Part shown: positions 26,364 to 33,199 of the stretch, one piece after another
How positions within the stretch are numbered: the stretch's first letter is position 1
Layout of the letters: each line of letters begins with the position of its first letter
NCBI GenBank assembly: GCA_022014155.1
Contig: JAKLLS010000020.1
Coordinates: 1 to 37,613 of the forward strand
Direction: 5' to 3'
Origin: Marinobacter sp.
Lineage (GTDB): Bacteria; Pseudomonadota; Gammaproteobacteria; Pseudomonadales; Oleiphilaceae
DNA: 37,613 nt
The notes under the pieces: generated by a model
Told to the model about the DNA's origin: nothing
What the model saw: the letters and a program-made list of their open reading frames with translations, nothing else
Database searches by the model: none
Translations under genes and position numbers: made by a program

Positions 26364-26585
26364 ATGACACTCCGAATGGGGATTGCCCTGGTTGCGGTAC
26401 TGGCACTGGTAGGCTGTTCTGACAGTTCCAGTAACCGTGGGCCGGGCCTATCGGTTGATTTCACTACGTTCGTGAAGAATGAAATCAAGCAGACAGACGA
26501 CGACCGCAACGCGGTTAACATCAACAACCTGGAGTTCAGCTTCAATGACAGGGACAACGAACAGGCGTACGACGACCTGTTTTGA
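26364..26585 (+). CDS. Small predicted lipoprotein
   Basis: A 73-residue protein starting at the ATG at 26364, which has GGGAGG seven bases upstream; an extension from 26340 is possible but lacks a site. The signal sequence ends in a lipobox, ALVGC, with the lipidated Cys at residue 18 followed by SDSSS. The mature part is acidic, short and rich in Asp and Asn (DDDRNAVNINNLEFSFNDRDNEQAYDDLF). I do not recognise a family. It follows the DUF4331 gene by 13 bases, so it is almost certainly co-transcribed and may anchor or assist the DUF4331 protein. Hairpins follow directly after the stop. Confidence 0.85.
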   Translation: MTLRMGIALVAVLALVGCSDSSSNRGPGLSVDFTTFVKNEIKQTDDDRNAVNINNLEFSFNDRDNEQAYDDLF

Positions 26586-27789
26586 ATCCTGCGGGCTCCG
26601 CCGTCAGCCTGACGCCGACCCTGGGCTGACGGCCCTGACCCCTGCGCCACGGCGCAGGGCTTTTTCCATCCTCGCGCTGATTACAGCACTGGCGATGGAA
26701 ACGGCACTGGCGGCCCCCGCTGCGATTGAAACAGAGTTTGACGACCAGGAAATTCTGATCACACTGCCATCGGAAGCACTGGCACCCGACTCCCTGCCAG
26801 AAACCGCGCCGGCGCTTGCGGAACAGGTCCAGGAATATCTGACTCAGGCACGCGCTCAGGGGGATCCACGCTACCTTGGCTATGCCCAGGCATTATTCGA
26901 GCGCTGGCCAGAGAACAGGATGACAGACCGGCTGAAGATCCTTCGCGCCACACTCAACCAGAGCCTTCACCGTTTTGAACCCGCCCGTGTGGAGCTGAAC
27001 GCCGTCCTCAATGCACCAAACATCAATCAACGGCTCGCCAGTCAGGCCAGACTGACGCTGGCAAACCTGGAACTGGTGCAAGGCCACTACAAGTCCGCGC
27101 ATGCCCACTGCCGGCAACTGGCAAACGAATTTCCCGGACTGATCGCGGCCAGCTGCCTGGCCCAGGCACAGGCTAGAACCGGCAACGCGAAAACCGCTTA
27201 CACATCCTTGCAGGCCCAGACACGCCGCTTACCCGACAGCGACGTCATAAGCCGGATCTGGGCCGAAGGCACCCTCGCCGACATCGCCGCACAACTTGGC
27301 AAGCCCCAGGCAGAAACCCATTGGCGCCAGGTACTTATGCTGGCGCCAGACGACCTCTACACACGGACCCAGTTGGCAGACTGGCTACTGGAACGCGGCG
27401 AGAACGACGCGGTGATAGAACTGACGGCCGCTTACGAACGGGTGGATTCCCTTGCCGTTGTCCGCGCCATAGCGATGAAACGCCATCAACATGCCGACGC
27501 CGACCGACTCTCAGCGATGCTGGAGGAACGCTTTGCCGAAGCCCGGTGGCGCGGCACTCTGCTGCACCAGCGAGACCTTGCCCGCTATGCCCTCGACCTT
27601 GAAGAAGATGCAGAAACAGCTTTGACACACGCCAGGGCCAACTGGCGGGACCAACGGGAACCTCTGGACACCAGACTGCTGCTTCGTGCGGCCAGAGCTG
27701 CCGGTGACGACTCGGTACTGGCCGACATCAAGGCCTGGCTGGAAAAGCATAACCAGCGTGATGCCCGGTATCCGGAGGTGCGCTCATGA
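26545..27789 (+). CDS. Secreted TPR-like repeat protein
   Basis: Roughly 415 residues. The frame is open from before 26479. The only ATG between the lipoprotein gene and the signal peptide is 26545, which overlaps the lipoprotein gene by 41 bases; CTG codons at 26626 or 26635 are alternatives, so the start is uncertain. A signal peptide (RRRAFSILALITALAMETALAAPA) precedes a mainly helical body with TPR-like pairs: YLGYAQALFERWP, RFEPARVELNAVL, ASQARLTLANLELVQGHYKSAHA, ARTGNAKTAYTSLQAQTRRLP, DLYTRTQLADWLLERGENDAV. Such proteins scaffold periplasmic complexes. The stop overlaps the HupE-like gene as ATGA. It is therefore part of the DUF4331 operon by position, though preceded by a terminator-like hairpin. 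Confidence 0.75.
   Translation: MTGTTNRRTTTCFESCGLRRQPDADPGLTALTPAPRRRAFSILALITALAMETALAAPAAIETEFDDQEILITLPSEALAPDSLPETAPALAEQVQEYLTQARAQGDPRYLGYAQALFERWPENRMTDRLKILRATLNQSLHRFEPARVELNAVLNAPNINQRLASQARLTLANLELVQGHYKSAHAHCRQLANEFPGLIAASCLAQAQARTGNAKTAYTSLQAQTRRLPDSDVISRIWAEGTLADIAAQLGKPQAETHWRQVLMLAPDDLYTRTQLADWLLERGENDAVIELTAAYERVDSLAVVRAIAMKRHQHADADRLSAMLEERFAEARWRGTLLHQRDLARYALDLEEDAETALTHARANWRDQREPLDTRLLLRAARAAGDDSVLADIKAWLEKHNQRDARYPEVRS
26601..26632 (+). other. Perfect 9-bp hairpin upstream of a terminator-like hairpin
   Basis: CCGTCAGCC (26601-26609) pairs exactly with GGCTGACGG (26624-26632) around a 14-base loop. It lies between the lipoprotein stop and the second hairpin, seven bases apart. 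The GGCCCTG following it can also pair with the right arm of the second hairpin, giving an alternative fold. Confidence 0.6.
26640..26665 (+). terminator. Terminator-like hairpin inside the repeat-protein signal-peptide region
   Basis: CCCTGCGC (26640-26647) pairs with GCGCAGGG (26652-26659) around the loop CACG, followed by C and TTTTT (26661-26665). By structure this is a good intrinsic terminator. In the next gene's reading frame, the same bases encode the Arg-rich n-region and the start of a signal peptide. It may therefore attenuate rather than end the operon. Confidence 0.7.
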
Positions 27790-28922
27790 TCCCGACAGTT
27801 CATCGATTTATAGCCTGCGTTGCCATGCTCATGCTGATCGCACTACCAGCATGGCCCCACAAGGCCAGCGACAGTTTTATCTATGTGGACCCGTCCCAGG
27901 CGCAGGTGCGCATTGACCTTGCCCTGCGGGATCTCGCCCTCGTGTTGCCCCTGGACAACAATGGTGATGGCAAGCTCAGCGGGGCCGAGGTCCGCAAGGG
28001 GAGAGAGGCTATCACCCGCCTGGTCGATCAGGGCCTGACACTCAGCAACCGCAGCGGGGCCTGCCAGTTAACTGGCAGGCAGTGGGGCGTGTCCCGCCAC
28101 AGCGATGGCCCCTACGCCGCCGGGCGCTACCAGGTTACCTGTCCGGACAATCAGGTACCGGAGTCCATCACATATTCATTGCTGTTTGAGCAGGATTCCT
28201 TGCATCGGGCACTGGTGAGCGTGGCGGACAGCCAAGGCGAACGCCTGGGTGTGCTGGCGCCCGATGACCGGACTATGCCTCTGGGCACCAGCACAGGGAC
28301 CGTTGGCAATAGCCTGAAACTGTTTGCTACCTTTCTCTACGAAGGCATTATCCATCTGTTGATCGGTCTCGATCATATTCTGTTCCTGCTGGTGCTGATG
28401 CTGCCGTCCACCCTGCCGCCGAAAACCCGCCGTTCCAGGCAAGCCTCTCAAGGTCGCGACCTGAGTAACCGTTTGCTGGAACTGGTGGGTATCGTCACGG
28501 CCTTCACAGTGGCGCATTCCATTACCCTGGCTCTGGCGGCACTGAATATCGTGACACTGCCCATCGCCTGGGTGGAAACCGTCATTGCCTTGTCCATCGC
28601 CGTCGCTGCCCTGAACGTATTCTGGCCAATCCTCGGCCACAAGACCTGGAAGCTGGCTTTCGGGTTCGGCCTCATTCACGGTTTCGGTTTCGCCAGTGTG
28701 CTGGGGGAACTAACATCCGGAGTATCGCAGACAGTGGTCGCTCTGGCAGGCTTTAACCTGGGCGTGGAACTGGGACAGCTGATGTTACTGGTGGTACTGT
28801 TCCCGTTGCTGTACTTCTGCGGTCGTTTCCGACTCTACGAGCGTGCCGCCGTACCCGCCATGCTGCTGATGGTCGGAGCCCTGAGCCTGTATTGGATGGC
28901 AGAACGCGCCACGGCTATCTAG
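27786..28922 (+). CDS. HupE/UreJ-family membrane protein with EF-hand loop
   Basis: A 378-residue protein with a signal peptide, a periplasmic domain (about 25-180) and six or seven C-terminal transmembrane helices (about 185-375). The mature part begins near HKASDS, a start I associate with this family. Residues 57-68 match a canonical EF-hand loop: Asp57, Asn59, Asp61, Gly62, Ser65 and Glu68, suggesting calcium binding. The membrane part has HupE/UreJ features: GIIHLLIGLDHILFLL, VAHSITLALA and LIHGFGFASVLGE, with conserved His and Asp likely to bind a metal such as nickel or another ion. Substrate and direction are unknown. GGAGGTG precedes the start, which overlaps the previous stop. It ends the sigma-linked locus. 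Confidence 0.88.
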   Translation: MIPTVHRFIACVAMLMLIALPAWPHKASDSFIYVDPSQAQVRIDLALRDLALVLPLDNNGDGKLSGAEVRKGREAITRLVDQGLTLSNRSGACQLTGRQWGVSRHSDGPYAAGRYQVTCPDNQVPESITYSLLFEQDSLHRALVSVADSQGERLGVLAPDDRTMPLGTSTGTVGNSLKLFATFLYEGIIHLLIGLDHILFLLVLMLPSTLPPKTRRSRQASQGRDLSNRLLELVGIVTAFTVAHSITLALAALNIVTLPIAWVETVIALSIAVAALNVFWPILGHKTWKLAFGFGLIHGFGFASVLGELTSGVSQTVVALAGFNLGVELGQLMLLVVLFPLLYFCGRFRLYERAAVPAMLLMVGALSLYWMAERATAI

Positions 28923-28923
28923 C

Positions 28924-28956
28924 AAAAACGCCCGGCGGCATCACTGCCGGCGGGCG
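28924..28956 (-). terminator. Terminator of the hypothetical gene at 28987-29604 (possibly shared)
   Basis: A 12-bp stem with one mismatch (28929-28940 with 28945-28956) around loop TCAC. On the minus strand it ends in TTTTT (28924-28928), so it mainly terminates leftward transcripts. Rightward transcripts from the HupE-like gene meet the hairpin without a T run. Confidence 0.75.
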
Positions 28957-28986
28957 CTCTCCATAACGTTTGCGGTTCAGGAATGG

Positions 28987-29604
28987 TCAGTGCAGGGCAC
29001 GCATCTGCCTGGGATAAAGCGCTGCGCTCACTTCCGGCTCCTCCAACAAATCTGCCAGCTCGCGGTCCACCTCGGTTTCTTCACCTTCATCCGGCAACGG
29101 TTCGAACAAAGTGCTCAACCAGGCTGTCACGGACGGCGCTTCATCACGCTTGTAGTCCGTCGACAGGGCCTTGATGCGGCGGAATCCAATGATGCGCTGG
29201 TGCTTGGGATCCCGAATTTGTTCAAACCCCCGCCAATAGACGTGGTCACGGGTATGCAACTGCACGAACAGTGTATCGATGGGGTCTGATGGCTCAGCCT
29301 CCTCACCGCTATCTTCGGGCATTGCCTCGGCTGCGTCCGCAGTCTCGTTCTCGGGTTTCTTGTGGCGAATGGTGGTCCAGGCGGGATAGAGAACCGCCAC
29401 GGCGTCGGCTTCCACATGCTCGCGGGCAGCACGGAGGATTAACCCCCAGCGGGCCTTGTCGGCATCGGTTTCAAGGGAATTGATGGGCAAGTCGTAGCTT
29501 TGTTCACTGGACAGGACAATAGCCATCATCGGGGCATCAAGCTCCCCCATGGCCTCGGCCTGTGCTACAGATACCAGTTCGTCGATTGCCATCGGTTGGT
29601 TCAT
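28987..29604 (-). CDS. Hypothetical acidic protein
   Basis: A 205-residue protein I do not recognise. The start at 29604 has GAGGAGG upstream at a somewhat long spacing. Residues 1-70 look folded (VAQAEAMGELDAPMMAIVLSSEQ...WGLILRAAREHVEADAVAVLYPAW). Residues about 85-110 are a low-complexity acidic linker, residues about 110-150 contain VQLHTRDHVYWRGFEQIRDP, and the C-terminus is Glu-rich. No signal peptide or transmembrane helix is visible, so it is probably cytoplasmic. It is flanked by a minus-strand terminator and, upstream, by a 9-bp hairpin. It is separated from the amidase gene by about 155 bases and probably has its own promoter. Confidence 0.75.
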   Translation of the reverse strand: MNQPMAIDELVSVAQAEAMGELDAPMMAIVLSSEQSYDLPINSLETDADKARWGLILRAAREHVEADAVAVLYPAWTTIRHKKPENETADAAEAMPEDSGEEAEPSDPIDTLFVQLHTRDHVYWRGFEQIRDPKHQRIIGFRRIKALSTDYKRDEAPSVTAWLSTLFEPLPDEGEETEVDRELADLLEEPEVSAALYPRQMRALH

Positions 29605-29637
29605 AATACGCTCGCCTCCTCGATGCCATCAGGGTCT

Positions 29638-29663
29638 GTCAGGAAGACTGAGGCCTTCCTGAC
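29638..29663. other. Perfect 9-bp inverted repeat in intergenic region
   Basis: GTCAGGAAG (29638-29646) is the exact reverse complement of 29655-29663, separated by 8 bases. It lies downstream of the amidase gene and about 35 bases upstream of the hypothetical gene on the same strand. There is no T run, so it could be a Rho-type 3' end, a leader hairpin or an operator. Confidence 0.5.
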
Positions 29664-29759
29664 TTACAGCATAGCCTGTTCCGGCTATAAAGATAAACGT
29701 GGAATTGGCCGGGTCGGATCACAAACCGGGATTTCAACCCTGCCCGCCAACCCCAGGCG

Positions 29760-31250
29760 TCAATTGATCCCTTCTTCCAATTGCTCATACCGGGGGAACC
29801 AGGGGTTGGCTTCTTCCAACTGAGCAGCCAGTTGTAACAGTAACCCTTCGCTACCATGGGCACCCCCGAACTGGACACCGACCGGCAGGCCAGACGACGT
29901 CCAGTGCAGGGGCACGGACATCGCTGGGGTTCCCGTCAGGTTAGCCAACTGGGTGAAGGGCGTGCGGGCGAGGTTTTCCATGGCCATCTGGTCGACCTGA
30001 CCACTCTTGTGCACCAGCTTGCCGGCTTTCAGCGCCAGCATCAGCTTGGCGGCAAATTGCAGGTGGGACGGCGTGTCCAGCTCTCCGATCTTTGCCGGGA
30101 GCTGGCCGGTGGTCGGGCACAGGTACAGATCAAACTGACCGAAATACGCCCCCAATGCGCGGGAAAAGTCGTTCCATTGCTGGCGTCGACTGACATACTC
30201 TGGCAACGGCAGGGTACGTCCCAGCATGCCGATCAACCGGGTATCCAGCTCGAAATCACTTTCGCTGGCACCCAGCTCTGTTTTGGCCTTTTCCATCAGC
30301 ACCGACACTTCACCGAAATACAGCCCCAGGTAACAGCGGGCCAGTGCCATACCATCAAGTTCTGGGCGGGCGTACTCCACCTGGTGGCCCAGACTTTCCA
30401 GCAAGCGCGCGGTTTCTTCCACCGCTGCCACACACTCAGGTGCCACCTCGGTCTTATACGGTGAGGACGTGAACACGCCAATGCGAAGCTTGCCCGGGGC
30501 GCGGCGCATCAGATCCGCATAGGGTTCGGAAGGCGGCGGAATCACGAACGGATCACCGGCCGCTGGCCCGGCCAGTACGTCCAGCATGGCGGCACTGTCG
30601 CGGACGGTGCGGGTGACCACATGATCGGTGGAGGCACCATTCCAGGCCTCCCCCACAAAAGGCCCCGACGAAATACGACCACGGGAAGGCTTGAGCCCGA
30701 ACAACCCATTATAGGCGGCCGGAATACGAATGGAGCCACCACCGTCATTGGCGCCAGCCAAGGGCACAATACCGGCGGCAACCGCCGCACCGGAACCGCC
30801 ACTGGAGCCGCCAGGCGTCCGACCGGTATCCCAGGGATTGCGGGATGGCCCCCAGAGAATGGATTCGGTCACCCCTTTCAGGCCAAACTCCGGGGTGGCA
30901 GTGCGTCCCAGGAACAAAAAGCCTCCCTCACGGGCACGACGTACGAACTCCGAATCCCTCGGAGCAATATTGTTTTTCAGCCCGCGACTGCCATAAGTGC
31001 ATGGCTGACCTTGCTGTTCCTGAGCCAGATCCTTCAGCAACAGGGGAACGCCGGCAAAGGTCGCCTCCTTGTCGTATGGCTGGGCAAGGGCTTCGGAGTA
31101 CTGCGGAAAACAAATGGCGTTCAGTCGGCCATTGACCTGATCCGCGCGCTCTATTGCGGCTTCGCATACTTCCCGGGAGGACGTTTCGCCCCGCCGGATC
31201 AGGTCAGCGAGTGCCACGGCGTCGTATTTTTGGTATTCGGATTGCTTCAT
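29760..31250 (-). CDS. Amidase-signature family enzyme
   Basis: About 496 residues, starting at the ATG at 31250 with GGAAG upstream; an ATG four codons earlier lacks a site. The Ser-cisSer-Lys triad is recognisable: Lys73 in PLLLKDL, the cis-Ser in PGGSSGGSGAAVAAG (about 149-150), and the nucleophile Ser173 in NDGGGSIRIPAAYNGLFGLKPSRGR. The length fits stand-alone amidases rather than GatA, and no gatB/gatC is nearby. Residues about 225-400 are the variable substrate domain. It could act on aryl or alkyl amides or cyclic amides such as 6-aminohexanoate dimer; the substrate cannot be assigned. There is no signal peptide. It is divergent from the transglycosylase-like gene. Confidence 0.9.
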   Translation of the reverse strand: MKQSEYQKYDAVALADLIRRGETSSREVCEAAIERADQVNGRLNAICFPQYSEALAQPYDKEATFAGVPLLLKDLAQEQQGQPCTYGSRGLKNNIAPRDSEFVRRAREGGFLFLGRTATPEFGLKGVTESILWGPSRNPWDTGRTPGGSSGGSGAAVAAGIVPLAGANDGGGSIRIPAAYNGLFGLKPSRGRISSGPFVGEAWNGASTDHVVTRTVRDSAAMLDVLAGPAAGDPFVIPPPSEPYADLMRRAPGKLRIGVFTSSPYKTEVAPECVAAVEETARLLESLGHQVEYARPELDGMALARCYLGLYFGEVSVLMEKAKTELGASESDFELDTRLIGMLGRTLPLPEYVSRRQQWNDFSRALGAYFGQFDLYLCPTTGQLPAKIGELDTPSHLQFAAKLMLALKAGKLVHKSGQVDQMAMENLARTPFTQLANLTGTPAMSVPLHWTSSGLPVGVQFGGAHGSEGLLLQLAAQLEEANPWFPRYEQLEEGIN

Positions 31251-31302
31251 CGTTGCTTCCATTTGTTATTCTGAACTCTGAGGAGTCACGGGTATAACGT
31301 TT

Positions 31303-32409
31303 ATGAAGACAAGACTCAATAGCCACCTCCTGGCTGTCCTGCTTGTCCCGCTGGTATTTTTGGCGACCCTGGCCAGAGGTTCGGAGTCGGTTGATGACTG
31401 GAAAGACGTCATTCGCAGCTCACCCTACTGGGTCAGTCAGGGCGTCTATGACAATATCGTCACCATTCGGCGCTGGGTGCTGAAGGAATCCGGTTACTGC
31501 TCCGACAGTGAACGACACATCCTGTACAACATGCGCGGGCAGTTCCTCGGCTATATGAACGATGGCGACGATCGCAAAGACACCCAGAAGCGACTCAATG
31601 ACACCCGCGCCCGGCTGGCGGCAGAGGGGCGTGCCGACACCTGGGCGCGAGGCAGCGAAGGCACCACGGGCTATCCCTTTGCCCTGGCCTGCGATCAGCC
31701 CCACGTCAATCTCGACGAAGCCATGGCACGCTACCTCGGCACCCTGCCCGCCGACCTGGTCTGGGGCGCCTGGGACGACCTGAGTTTTGCCTCCGCTGAC
31801 AGCCCGCAATCCCTACACAACGCGTTAATGTATGTGTACAACACCCGCAAACAGCAGCAGAGAATCGACCTGCCCAGAGGACTGATCCGTTATCTCGGCG
31901 GCCAGTTGCTGATTGAAAGTGGTGGTCAGCAGCGGGCGCACTCCGCTGCAAACGCCCGTGGCATCCTTCAGCTGTCACCTGCGGCCCTGCAAGATTGCAG
32001 TATTCAACCCGCAAACTACTGGCATCGACTGGCGCAGATTGATTGTGCCCTGCGCCTGATAAACCAGAACGCGCGCAACCTGCAGCCGGCATTCGAGGAA
32101 CGCTTTGGCCACCTGCCTAAAGCCAAGCGGGATCGCCTGTTTACCCTGATGCTGGTACAGGCCTACCACGGCGGCGCCAACCGGGTAAGGACACTGCTGG
32201 ACGAGGACAGCCTGTCAAAACCGGCGGCCTATTTCGCCCAACACCATGACAGTTACACAGCCGGGGATATCGCTTTCGGGATGATCTTCCATAACCTGGG
32301 CAGGGACCGGTTCGGACTGGCTTCCCTGTATTATGTAGCGGATGTGCAACTGGCCACCGAAGCCCTGTGCAACAGCCCAAGACTCAAGGACACCGACTTT
32401 TGCAACTGA
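31303..32409 (+). CDS. Exported lysozyme-fold (lytic transglycosylase-like) protein
   Basis: A 368-residue protein with an N-terminal signal peptide (about 1-27, ending LARG or after SES). Residues about 205-300 resemble the SLT/lysozyme fold: LLIESGGQQRAHSAANARGILQLSPAAL, in which the Glu of IESGG would be the catalytic acid and ARGILQLSP is the usual active-site strand, then VQAYHGGANRVR. The N-terminal 180 residues are not recognised. Six or more Cys in the mature part suggest disulfides. It probably cleaves peptidoglycan glycan strands, but the match is by motif only. The AGGAG upstream is 17 bases from the ATG, which is long. The permease gene follows 16 bases after the stop. Confidence 0.75.
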   Translation: MKTRLNSHLLAVLLVPLVFLATLARGSESVDDWKDVIRSSPYWVSQGVYDNIVTIRRWVLKESGYCSDSERHILYNMRGQFLGYMNDGDDRKDTQKRLNDTRARLAAEGRADTWARGSEGTTGYPFALACDQPHVNLDEAMARYLGTLPADLVWGAWDDLSFASADSPQSLHNALMYVYNTRKQQQRIDLPRGLIRYLGGQLLIESGGQQRAHSAANARGILQLSPAALQDCSIQPANYWHRLAQIDCALRLINQNARNLQPAFEERFGHLPKAKRDRLFTLMLVQAYHGGANRVRTLLDEDSLSKPAAYFAQHHDSYTAGDIAFGMIFHNLGRDRFGLASLYYVADVQLATEALCNSPRLKDTDFCN

Positions 32410-32425
32410 CCGCCGACAAACATTC

Positions 32426-33187
32426 GTGGAACTGACTCTGACTCCGGAGAACCTGTCTCCCTACATTGCGGTGTTCCTGTTACTCGCCTCCGCCATCACG
32501 TCCATGATTACTGCCAGTCTGGGGGCCGGTGGTGGGGTGTTATTACTGGTGTTAATGGCCATGTGGGTGCCACCCGCTGCCATTATCCCGGTGCATGGCA
32601 TGATCCAGCTTGGTTCCAACGCGGGACGAGCGGTCCTGGCCCGCCGCCACACAAACTGGAAAACCATAGCCGCATTTGCTCCGGGCGTCCTTGTCGGTGC
32701 AGGGCTGGGCGCCTGGCTGCTGGTGGACCTTCCCGCACACCTGTGGCAACTGACCATTGCCCTGTTCGTGCTGTACCTTTGCTGGGGTCCGAGCCTGCCC
32801 AAAGGCGCGTTCGGGCCGTTCGGCGTCTTTCTGGCTTCAGCGATCACCAGCTTTGTCAGCCTGTTTGTGGGCGCAACCGGCCCCCTGGTCGCCGCGTTTA
32901 TCAAGCAGATGCATACGGAAAGGTTCACCACCGTCGCCACCTTTGCGACTGCCATGTGCCTGCAACACGCCCCTAAGGCACTGGTGTTTGGTGTCGCCGG
33001 ATTCGTCTTCCATGAATGGCTGGTGTTCATTCTGGGCATGATTGCCTGTGGCTTTGCCGGCACCTGGATTGGCCTGCACATGCTCAGGACCATGAGCAAC
33101 CGGCTGTTCAGTCAGGCATTCAACATTCTGCTGACCGTGCTGGCACTCAGACTTCTCTGGCAAGCCGCCAGTGCAGATCTGTTTTGA
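32426..33187 (+). CDS. TSUP-family (TauE/SafE) membrane permease
   Basis: About 253 residues from a GTG at 32426; the open frame reaches back to 32342 inside the previous gene, but that part is not hydrophobic. Eight hydrophobic segments fill the protein. The characteristic ITASLGAGGGVLLL near the N-terminus and FVSLFVGATGPLVAAF in the second half are the paired inverted-repeat glycine motifs of the family. Members export or import organic or inorganic sulfur compounds such as sulfite, sulfoacetate or taurine. No sulfur-metabolism gene is adjacent, so the substrate is open. No good ribosome site is visible, so translation may be coupled to the transglycosylase-like gene. It converges with the diguanylate cyclase gene 12 bases away. 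Confidence 0.88.
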   Translation: MELTLTPENLSPYIAVFLLLASAITSMITASLGAGGGVLLLVLMAMWVPPAAIIPVHGMIQLGSNAGRAVLARRHTNWKTIAAFAPGVLVGAGLGAWLLVDLPAHLWQLTIALFVLYLCWGPSLPKGAFGPFGVFLASAITSFVSLFVGATGPLVAAFIKQMHTERFTTVATFATAMCLQHAPKALVFGVAGFVFHEWLVFILGMIACGFAGTWIGLHMLRTMSNRLFSQAFNILLTVLALRLLWQAASADLF

Positions 33188-33199
33188 TCTGAAAAGGGA

